Shown here piece after piece: positions 7,087-12,386 of a stretch of 12,386 nucleotides of DNA. Each line of letters begins with the position of its first letter. The first letter of the stretch is position 1. This stretch comes from an uncultured Prevotella sp. Lineage in GTDB: Bacteria; Bacteroidota; Bacteroidia; Bacteroidales; Bacteroidaceae. The DNA lies in NCBI GenBank assembly GCA_900318855.1, contig ONMG01000166.1, positions 1-12,386 on the forward strand, read 5' to 3'. The notes beneath the pieces are model-generated. The model was not told where the DNA came from. It saw only the letters and a list, made by a program, of their open reading frames with translations, and ran no database searches. The translations under genes and the position numbers were made by a program.

Positions 7087-7562
7087 TTCTTCTTGTCTTC
7101 CACCTCCATAGGTACGGGTATCTCGCGCTTGATGCTCTGTTCCAGCGAGATGAGGGTCTCGGTAGAGACCACGCCGGGAATGCTCTGCAGCTTGTTGTTG
7201 AGCAGGTCCATGAGCTGTTCGTTGTCGCGAGCGTAGAGCTTCAGCAGCATGGTGTAGGGACCGGTGGTGAAGTGGCACTCGATGATTTCGGGAACAGCCA
7301 TGAGGCGCTCCACCACATCGCGGTACATACTGCCGCGCTCGAGATTGATGCCCACGTAGGTACAAGTAGAATAGCCGAGGCTCTTGGGATTCACGTCGAA
7401 TCCACTTCCGGTGATGACACCATTGTCAATGAGATGCTGCACACGCTGGTGGATGGCTGCACGGGAAACGCCGCACTCAGCAGCCACGTCCTTGAAGGGA
7501 ATACGGGCATTCTTAGAGAGAATGCTCAGAATCTTTTTGTCAAGCTTATCAATCTTGTCCAT
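7083..7562 (-). CDS. Lrp/AsnC family transcriptional regulator
   Basis: The 159-residue protein is a typical Lrp/AsnC regulator. An N-terminal winged helix-turn-helix carries LDKKILSILSKNARIPFKDV and the recognition helix SRAAIHQRVQHL (33-44). It is followed by an AsnC/RAM ligand-binding domain (about 66-145) containing HFTTGPYTMLLKL and IPGVVSTETLISL. Such proteins form dimers or octamers and respond to amino acids. A longer frame reaches ATG 7616, but that codon lies inside the -7 promoter box, so ATG 7562 is used. The gene heads an operon with the C26-M19 fusion and the glutaminyl cyclase, joined by an ATGA overlap. Autoregulation plus control of the two enzymes is the natural inference, with glutamate, glutamine or a related amino acid as possible effector. 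Confidence 0.9.
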   Translation of the reverse strand: MDKIDKLDKKILSILSKNARIPFKDVAAECGVSRAAIHQRVQHLIDNGVITGSGFDVNPKSLGYSTCTYVGINLERGSMYRDVVERLMAVPEIIECHFTTGPYTMLLKLYARDNEQLMDLLNNKLQSIPGVVSTETLISLEQSIKREIPVPMEVEDKKK

Positions 7563-7613
7563 ATGTTGATTATTGAAACGATATCCTCTTTGCTTTACTT
7601 TTGTGGGGGAATG

Positions 7614-7645
7614 CAAAAGTAGTTATTTTGCGGCATACCCGCAAC
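7614..7645 (-). promoter_or_regulatory. Promoter of the Lrp/fusion/cyclase operon
   Basis: On the - strand, GTTG (7645-7642, one mismatch to TTTG), 20 bases, then TACTTTTG (7621-7614) fits the Bacteroidales promoter pattern. Transcription should begin near 7608, giving a leader of about 45 nt before ATG 7562. Confidence 0.7.
7628..7644. promoter_or_regulatory. Candidate operator dyad in the Lrp promoter
   Basis: TTGCGG-CATAC-CCGCAA is a perfect 6-bp dyad with a 5-bp centre. It fills the spacer between the -33 and -7 boxes and overlaps the -33 box. Lrp/AsnC proteins usually bind palindromes of about 13-17 bp, so autoregulation here is plausible. Binding is inferred from position and symmetry only. 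Confidence 0.45.
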
Positions 7646-7682
7646 ATTTTGACTTAAAAAATATTACATTCGGAGCTTAGTG

Positions 7683-8510
7683 TCAGTATTCTTTCCCTTC
7701 TGACACTCTTTCTGGGCCTTTCCCGGGTTCTTGTGGTACATTGTGCACGCGCAAGGTGAAGTCGTGAGGATTGAACTCCACGTTGTCGCGCTGGAGCATC
7801 GTGCCGAGTGCCCCACTGTCGGCCAGCTGTCGCGGCGTGCCGACTGTCAGCTGGTGACTGTCCGACAAGAGCCAGAGCCTGTCGGCCAGTTGCATGGCCA
7901 GCTGTACGTCGTGCGAGGAGAGGAGAATGGTCTTCTGTTCTTCGTGGGCCAGTCGGCTGAGCAGCAGCAGGAGTTCTATGCGACTGTTGAAGTCGAGGAA
8001 TGATGTCGGTTCGTCGAGCAGGATGACAGGTGTCTGCTGTGCTATAGCTTTGGCTATCATCACCTTCTGTTGCTAGCCGTCGCTCAGGCTGTCGGCTCTG
8101 CGGTGCTCCAGCCCACCGATGCCCGTCAGCAGCAGAGCCCGTTGCACCACGTCGCGGTCGGCATCGCCCAGGGTGCCCCAAAAGCCAGTGTAGGGCGAGC
8201 GCCCGAGTCCCACCAGCTCTTCCACGGTGAGTCCTGTGGCGTCGGCGCGCTGGGTGAGCACCACGGCCACCTGGCGCGCCCGTTGACGGCGGCTGATGCT
8301 GCGGACATCGTGTCCCTCGAGATAGATGTGTCCCTCGAGGGGAGGCTGGAAGCCGGCCAAGGTGCGCAGGAGCGTCGACTTGCCCACGCCGTTGGCTCCT
8401 AAGAGACAGGTCATGCTGCCATGTCCGAGCTCGGCATTGAGGCCCCGTGCCACCACCTTATGGCGGTAGCCGATGGCGAGTTGTTCGATGCTGAGTGCTG
8501 CCTGCTTCAT
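7683..8510 (-). pseudogene. FecE/BtuD-type ABC transporter ATPase interrupted by an in-frame TAG
   Basis: The reading frame encodes a 275-codon ATPase of the iron-siderophore/cobalamin importer type. Visible motifs are Walker A GANGVGKST (38-46), Q-loop VLTQ (84-87), GLGRSPYTGFWG (101-112) typical of FecE-like proteins, signature LSDG (142-145), Walker B VILLDEP (162-168) and the switch His in LLSSHD (200). Codon 146 is TAG (8075-8073), exactly where the signature should continue with Gln or Glu: LSDG-stop-QQKVMIAKA. The frame is unchanged on both sides, so one base change (CAG or GAG to TAG) explains it. Without readthrough the product lacks Walker B and the switch region. No permease or binding-protein gene is adjacent. 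Sequencing error, strain mixture or a recent nonsense mutation are the main explanations. Confidence 0.85.
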
Positions 8511-8532
8511 TATGTTGTCTGCAATCCGGGTG

Positions 8533-8563
8533 CAAAGTTACAGCAAAGGAGAGGATTGAGAAA
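8533..8563 (-). promoter_or_regulatory. Promoter of the ABC ATPase gene
   Basis: On the - strand, TTTC (8563-8560, one mismatch), 19 bases, then TAACTTTG (8540-8533) matches TAnnTTTG. Transcription should start about 17 bases before ATG 8510. The promoter still looks intact, which suggests the TAG in the gene is recent. Confidence 0.6.
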
Positions 8564-8665
8564 GCGAAAGGCCGCTTTTTTCTCTTCGTCATCGGCCGTA
8601 GGCCCCATTGCATCTATCTTATGTTAAGAGATGAGGGGGCAAAACTGAAAAGCCGAGCGTTTCGC

Positions 8666-8696
8666 TTTGTCGGTCAGCGGGAAAGATGTAATTTTG
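8666..8696 (+). promoter_or_regulatory. Promoter of the MATE transporter gene
   Basis: TTTG (8666-8669), 19 bases, then TAATTTTG (8689-8696) is a full match to the Bacteroidales -33/-7 pattern. The start of transcription should lie near 8701, leaving a leader of about 95 nt before ATG 8799. Confidence 0.8.
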
Positions 8697-8707
8697 CAGC
8701 AGCAAGC

Positions 8708-8773
8708 AGGAGGTGTTGTTCCAGGCGCACAGTCTGGAGACAGAGCCGGCAGCCGGTTGGAACCACCCCTCCT
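8708..8773 (+). promoter_or_regulatory. Long stem-loop in the 5' leader of the MATE gene
   Basis: Arms 8708-8722 and 8759-8773 pair at 13 of 15 positions, the two exceptions being T/C mismatches. The outer six pairs are AGGAGG with CCTCCT. A further A-T and a G-T pair extend it inward. The 36-base interior holds smaller helices, including CCGG-CAG-CCGG. The element lies between the predicted transcription start and the start codon, so it could be a regulatory RNA structure. I could not match it to a known riboswitch class. Confidence 0.5.
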
Positions 8774-8784
8774 AAGGTAAGAAG

Positions 8785-8796
8785 ATGAATGTATAA
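8785..8796 (+). other. Minimal upstream ORF (Met-Asn-Val-stop)
   Basis: ATG AAT GTA TAA lies in the MATE leader, ending two bases before the MATE ATG at 8799. If translated, a terminating ribosome would sit on the MATE start. It may equally be chance in an A-rich initiation region. Confidence 0.3.
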
Positions 8797-8798
8797 TA

Positions 8799-10157
8799 AT
8801 GGGTAACATCAGTGATATGACGGTGGGATCGCCCACCCGCAAGATTCTAAGTTTCGCACTTCCCCTCATCTTGGGTTATATTCTCCAGCAGCTCTATCTC
8901 GTCATCGACGCCGCCATTGTGGGTCGCTTCATCGGTGTGAAAGCCTTGGCTGCCGTGGGAGCTTCGTCGAGCATCATGTTCCTCATCATGGGCTTCTGCA
9001 ATGGAGCCTGTGCGGGGTTCGCCATTCCCGTGGCCCAGTCGTTCGGAGCCAAGGACTATCGGCTGATGCGTTCCTATGTGGGCAATGCGCTGCGGCTGTC
9101 GTTGGTCATCGCCGTTGTGGTGACCGTCGTCACCTGCATCTGCTGTGCTCGCATCCTCCATTTGGTGAGCACTCCTCGTGAGATCTTCCATCCCGCCTGG
9201 ATATTTCTGCTGCTCAATTTCATAGCCATCCCCTTCACCATGGGCTACAATATCCTTGCCGGGTTCATCCGGGCGTTGGGTAACTCCAAGCAGCCCTTCT
9301 TTTTTCTCATCATCTCGTCGGTGGTCAATGTGGCGCTCGATTTCCTGCTCATCATCGTCCTCGGCTTAGGCGTCGAGGGCGCCGGTGTAGCCACTCTGCT
9401 GTCGCAGGCCTGCAGCATGGTGCTCTGTGCCGACTTCATTCGTCGGCGCATGCAGCTGCTCATTCCCCATGGAGAAGAGCGCCGCCGCGATGCGCGCCGC
9501 ATGAGGGAGCTGCTCGCCAACGGTGTCCCCATGGGCTTGCAGTTCAGCATCACCGGTATCGGCATCATCATGTTGCAGAGTGCCAACAATGCCTTGGGCA
9601 CGCTCTATGTGGCCGCCTTCACGGCCTCCATGCGCGTGAAATACCTCTTCACGTGTGTCTTCGAGAACATCGGTGTTGCCATGGCCACCTATTGCGGGCA
9701 GAATATCGGTGCCCATGCCACACAGCGAATACGTCGCGGGGTGGGGGCCGCCATTAAAATCATGCTGGTCTACTTCCTGCTCACCTTTGTGCTCATCCAG
9801 CCTCTGGCCACCTACATGATGGAGCTCTTTGTCGATTCCTCCGAGACCGAGGTTATCCGCAATGCCGCCCTGTTCATGCGCGTGTGCAACTGGTTCTACC
9901 CGGTGTTAGGTCTGCTCACCATCTTCCGTTACAGCATCCAGGGTCTGGGTTACAGCACGCTCTCCATGATGTCGGGCGTGATGGAGATGATAGCGCGCTC
10001 GGCAGTGAGCTTATGGGTGGTGCCGGCTTTTGGCTTCTTAGGTGTCTGCTATGGCGACCCGCTGGCCTGGAGTGCTGCCGACGTGTTCCTTCTCCCGGCT
10101 TTCTACTTCATCTACCGTCGGCTGTCACGGCGTCAGGTGGCACCCGCAACCGCATAG
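8799..10157 (+). CDS. MATE family efflux transporter
   Basis: The 452-residue protein is the usual length for a MATE (NorM/DinF-like) antiporter, an inner-membrane exporter of cationic drugs or metabolites driven by Na+ or H+. About 12 hydrophobic segments can be seen in two halves. The family-typical N-terminus SPTRKILSFALPLILGYILQ is followed by LYLVIDAAIVGRFIG and ALAAVGASSSIMFLIMGFCN. The second half begins near ANGVPMGLQFSITGIGI after a basic loop (HGEERRRDARRMRE). The start at 8799 gives a complete first helix; ATG 8817 is also possible. It stands alone, divergent from the ABC ATPase, and has its own promoter and structured leader. The substrate cannot be deduced. Confidence 0.92.
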   Translation: MGNISDMTVGSPTRKILSFALPLILGYILQQLYLVIDAAIVGRFIGVKALAAVGASSSIMFLIMGFCNGACAGFAIPVAQSFGAKDYRLMRSYVGNALRLSLVIAVVVTVVTCICCARILHLVSTPREIFHPAWIFLLLNFIAIPFTMGYNILAGFIRALGNSKQPFFFLIISSVVNVALDFLLIIVLGLGVEGAGVATLLSQACSMVLCADFIRRRMQLLIPHGEERRRDARRMRELLANGVPMGLQFSITGIGIIMLQSANNALGTLYVAAFTASMRVKYLFTCVFENIGVAMATYCGQNIGAHATQRIRRGVGAAIKIMLVYFLLTFVLIQPLATYMMELFVDSSETEVIRNAALFMRVCNWFYPVLGLLTIFRYSIQGLGYSTLSMMSGVMEMIARSAVSLWVVPAFGFLGVCYGDPLAWSAADVFLLPAFYFIYRRLSRRQVAPATA

Positions 10158-10169
10158 GTGCCTCACGCC

Positions 10170-10232
10170 CCATAGGCAACATCCCCGGCAGGAGCTTAGC
10201 AATGCTGAACCTGCCGGGGATGTTGCCTATGG
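10170..10232. repeat. Perfect 23-bp inverted repeat between convergent genes, possible terminator
   Basis: The arms 10170-10192 and 10210-10232 are exact reverse complements, separated by 17 bases. The loop itself can pair partly (TTAGC with GCTGAA). Further out, CGCCCC and GGGGCG can pair around a small bulge. It lies just after the MATE stop and just before the stop of the convergent hydrolase gene, so either transcript would form a very strong hairpin. There is no T-run on either side, so it is not a textbook intrinsic terminator. A bidirectional terminator or a small mobile palindromic repeat both fit. Confidence 0.7.
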
Positions 10233-10246
10233 AGTGGGGCGTTGTC

Positions 10247-11242
10247 CTACTGTCCGCCTAAACGCTCAAAGTAGGTGATGACCTCCTCCCACGTCTTGAA
10301 CTCGTCCGAGCCGAATGCAATACAGGTGCCCATAAATTCGGGTGCCTCCTGGGTGCTGATGAGGTAGTCGGCACATAGCAGTTGCGGTTGGTTGACAAAC
10401 ACCACCCGGTTGAAAGCCGGTGTGCTGAGGTACTGTTCCACCCACTGCTGCGTGGCGGTCAGGAAAGCCGGGTCGTCAGTGGGGGCAGGTGCCGCGATGA
10501 GCACGTTGTAGTGGGCTATGAGCCAGGTGAAAGCCTTGTGCAGACTGGCCTTCGGCTTCCGGTAGGCGTCCATCAGCGTGGAATAGCCGATGACCACCAC
10601 AGGTCGCTCACGGTGCTCCTGACGGTCGCTAATCCAGCGTATCACGGGGATGACGCTCTCGGCAAACACCTTGTCGTCCATGCGGTGCTCACCATGGAAG
10701 CGGATGGCCTGTGGATAGTGCTCACGGAAGAGGTCGAAGGTGTGGACCACGGGGTCGTTGTCGCCGAACAAGCCGTAGACGCGCTGCTGCTCCTCCGGGG
10801 TGACGCCCTTGAAGCATTCCAGCGTGATGTCGTGATACTCCTTGACGAGTGCTTTTGTCACGATGAAGTCCTGCACGCCGTCGGCGCGAGGGTTCATGAA
10901 AGTCTGATGTCCTGTCATGCCGTGCTCCCGCATCGTCGCGCCCATCTCGAAAGCCGGGTTCACGCAGATGCGGTCGTAGCCGTAGAGCATCTCGGTGTAC
11001 ATGCCTCCCATAGAGGTGCCGATGATGAGGTCGGGCTTGTCGGCCTCGCATTTCTGGTGGAGCAGTGCCATGGCCTCGGCCGGGTGCAGGGGCAGGTCGT
11101 AAGCGATGACATCAGCCTCGGGCAGCATCTCGCGGATGAGCTTCACCGTGCCCGACTGAGCCGATGACATGAAGCCATGCACATACATGATGCGGCGCCC
11201 GGCCATCAGGTCGGGATATTGATGGATATAAGGATTCTCCAT
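10247..11242 (-). CDS. YqiA/YcfP-like alpha/beta hydrolase fused to a degenerate 5'-nucleotidase-like domain
   Basis: The 331-residue protein has an N-terminal alpha/beta hydrolase of the YqiA/YcfP type. It shows YVHGF (20-24), the nucleophile elbow GTSMGG with S77, FGDNDPVV (159-166) with a candidate acid D161 or D163, and GEHRM with candidate base H186. Such proteins are presumed esterases or thioesterases. From about 213 to the end the sequence follows the layout of HAD-type 5'(3')-nucleotidases (YNVLIAAPAPTDDP, WVEQYLSTPAFNRVVF, ADYLISTQEAPEF, IAFGSDEFKTWEEVITYF). The first strand reads VVVIGYST where DxDG is expected, and YLIDDR has become YLISTQ, so this half looks catalytically dead. 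The frame extends to ATG 11290 inside the lactonase gene. ATG 11242, 23 bases after the lactonase stop, is preferred. No signal peptide; likely cytoplasmic and co-transcribed with the lactonase. Confidence 0.75.
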   Translation of the reverse strand: MENPYIHQYPDLMAGRRIMYVHGFMSSAQSGTVKLIREMLPEADVIAYDLPLHPAEAMALLHQKCEADKPDLIIGTSMGGMYTEMLYGYDRICVNPAFEMGATMREHGMTGHQTFMNPRADGVQDFIVTKALVKEYHDITLECFKGVTPEEQQRVYGLFGDNDPVVHTFDLFREHYPQAIRFHGEHRMDDKVFAESVIPVIRWISDRQEHRERPVVVIGYSTLMDAYRKPKASLHKAFTWLIAHYNVLIAAPAPTDDPAFLTATQQWVEQYLSTPAFNRVVFVNQPQLLCADYLISTQEAPEFMGTCIAFGSDEFKTWEEVITYFERLGGQ

Positions 11243-11265
11243 TAGTGATGTGATTAAGTGGTCGT

Positions 11266-12342
11266 TCAGCGTGCGGTGAATTTCACGCACACCGGTTTGC
11301 TCAGTCGGATGTCCTGATGGGTGTCGGTGAGCAGTCCCGTCTGCGGGTCGATGCGGAATACCTGAATAACATTGCTGTCGCGGCAGGAGGCCAGCAGAAA
11401 CTTGCCGTTGGGGGTGATATTGAAGTTGCGCGGATGGATGCCCGTAGGCTGATAGCCCACGCGGGTGAGCCGGCCGTCCTTGGCGTCGACCTTGAAGATA
11501 GCGATACCGTCGGCTTTCAGGCGGTTGCTCGAGTAGAGGAAGCGGCCGTCGGGCGAGAGGTGGATGTCGGCACCGCCGCGGGCTCCCACCGTGTCGGAGG
11601 CGATGACCTGCTGCTTAGTGAGCCGACCGTTATTGTTGCGGAACACCGTCACATTGCCCGACAGCTCACTCATCAGATACACCGCGCGCCCGTCGTGTGA
11701 GAACTCCAGGTGGCGGGGACCAGAGTCCTTGTCGGCTTTCCCGGCCACACCCAGCGGCGTCAGTTGGGTGCCCTGGTGACGGAAGAGCAGTATCTGGTCG
11801 GCACTAAAGTCGGTGGCCAGCACATAGCTCTTGCCCAGGAAGCGCGCACAGTGGATGTGAGGAGTATTCTGACGGTCGGCGTCAGGGCCGCCCGTATGCC
11901 CCATGAAACGCTGGCTGCGGGGCCCTAAGGAGCCATCCTTGCGGATGGGGAACACGCTCATGCTGCCCCCGGTGTAGTTGGCCGTGAGAGCTATCTTGCC
12001 ATTGGTAGCCACGTAGCAGGGGTCGGCACCTCCCGTGAGCTGGGTGTTGACGAGTGTCATCTTTCCTGTGGAGCGGTCCAGGTGGATGCTGTTGAGTGCT
12101 GCTTTGGGACTGTGCATCTCGCTCACGGCATAGAGGAAGTGACCGTCGGCCGATGGGGTGAGGTAGGAGGGATTGTTGAGGTGCAACGAGTCGAGAGGGC
12201 TGGCTTCGCCCGTCTGCTGGTTGAACTTGTAAGTATAGACGCCATAGCTGCCACCATCAGTGTAGGTGCCCACGATGAGGTTGAGCTCGGTAGGCACCGG
12301 GGCTATGAACAGCGCCATGACTGCGGAAAAGATGTTCATCAT
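11266..12342 (-). CDS. Lactonase family beta-propeller protein (6-phosphogluconolactonase-like)
   Basis: The 358-residue protein matches the seven-bladed propeller lactonase family (PF10282), whose named member is the Pgl-type 6-phosphogluconolactonase of the pentose phosphate pathway. Evidence includes the opening blade LIVGTYTDGGSYGVYTYKF (22-40), NPSYLTPSADGHFLYAV (57-73), SGPRHLEFSHDGR (207-219), ADIHLSPDGRFLYSSNR (258-274) and the closing HPRNFNITPNGKFLLAS (303-319). A short hydrophobic N-terminus (2-16) resembles a signal peptide. If real, it would place the protein outside the cytoplasm and argue against a simple role in the pentose phosphate pathway. Many members have no confirmed substrate. 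ATG 12339 is an equally possible start. It is the first gene of a likely pair with the hydrolase. Confidence 0.85.
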   Translation of the reverse strand: MMNIFSAVMALFIAPVPTELNLIVGTYTDGGSYGVYTYKFNQQTGEASPLDSLHLNNPSYLTPSADGHFLYAVSEMHSPKAALNSIHLDRSTGKMTLVNTQLTGGADPCYVATNGKIALTANYTGGSMSVFPIRKDGSLGPRSQRFMGHTGGPDADRQNTPHIHCARFLGKSYVLATDFSADQILLFRHQGTQLTPLGVAGKADKDSGPRHLEFSHDGRAVYLMSELSGNVTVFRNNNGRLTKQQVIASDTVGARGGADIHLSPDGRFLYSSNRLKADGIAIFKVDAKDGRLTRVGYQPTGIHPRNFNITPNGKFLLASCRDSNVIQVFRIDPQTGLLTDTHQDIRLSKPVCVKFTAR

Positions 12343-12365
12343 ATACTTTGATCATTTATTGGGTA

Positions 12366-12373
12366 CAAAGGTA
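12366..12373 (-). promoter_or_regulatory. -7 promoter element of the lactonase gene
   Basis: On the - strand, TACCTTTG (12373-12366) matches TAnnTTTG and lies 23 bases before ATG 12342. The matching -33 box would fall past the right edge of the window, so it cannot be checked. Confidence 0.55.
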
Positions 12374-12386
12374 ATGCAAACGAGGG

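Noticed and set aside
7087..7365. N-terminal extension of the C26-M19 fusion to ATG 7365
   Set aside because: The 93 extra residues are Arg/His-rich, lie wholly within the Lrp coding region in another frame, and match no domain. ATG 7086 with the ATGA overlap is the better start.
8073..8075. Genome-wide recoding of TAG as an amino acid
   Set aside because: At least two other genes in the window end at TAG at a sensible family length, so TAG appears to be an ordinary stop here.
8561..8581. AAAGCG-N6-CGCTTT hairpin followed by T's, resembling a + strand terminator
   Set aside because: No + strand gene ends upstream, the stem is short, and the region overlaps the -33 area of the ABC promoter. 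Most likely chance.
8701..8798. Guanidine (ykkC), TPP or cobalamin riboswitch upstream of the MATE gene
   Set aside because: The conserved sequence boxes I know for these classes are not present; only a long stem can be supported.
11243..11290. Start of the YqiA-like gene at ATG 11290
   Set aside because: It lies within the lactonase gene and adds 16 residues with no family similarity. ATG 11242 gives a normal YqiA-like beginning.

Overview
The window looks like chromosomal DNA from a Bacteroidota species, most likely near Prevotella (inference). At least five sites match the Bacteroidales promoter pattern TTTG, 19-21 bases, TAnnTTTG. The gene content also fits: DUF4294, a large helix-hairpin-helix outer-membrane-type protein, a type II glutaminyl cyclase, YqiA-type hydrolases and an orphan FecE-type ATPase. 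No tRNA, rRNA, phage, IS element or CRISPR array was seen.

Layout. Positions 1-99 hold the 3' end of a + strand gene, perhaps a GxxExxR protein. A - strand pair follows: DUF4294 (1103-1729), then a family 2 glycosyltransferase (280-1062). Back-to-back promoters at 1738-1818 drive DUF4294 leftward and a helix-hairpin-helix/beta-barrel protein (1832-3919) rightward, both with almost no 5' leader. The gap 3920-4228 carries three copies of a 44-bp repeat, two direct and one inverted. A three-gene - strand operon spans 7562 to 4229: an Lrp/AsnC regulator, a single-chain fusion of a C26 glutamine-amidotransferase-like hydrolase with an M19 dipeptidase, and an M28-fold glutaminyl cyclase. Its genes are joined by two ATGA stop/start overlaps. 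Its promoter contains a 17-bp dyad that could be an operator.

Next is an orphan ABC ATPase (7683-8510, -) interrupted by one in-frame TAG inside its signature motif. It is divergent from a MATE transporter (8799-10157, +), which has a structured leader of about 95 nt. A 23-bp perfect inverted repeat separates MATE from the convergent pair at the right: a beta-propeller lactonase (11266-12342, -) and a YqiA-like hydrolase (10247-11242, -). The hydrolase carries a C-terminal domain resembling a 5'-nucleotidase that has lost its catalytic residues.

How the genes fit together. The most interesting unit is the Lrp / C26-M19 / glutaminyl cyclase operon, which suggests amino-acid-responsive handling of glutamyl and N-terminal-Gln peptides. 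The DUF4294 and helix-hairpin-helix proteins are both predicted to start with Gln after signal-peptide cleavage, so they are plausible substrates of the cyclase. These links are inferences from domain content and gene order.
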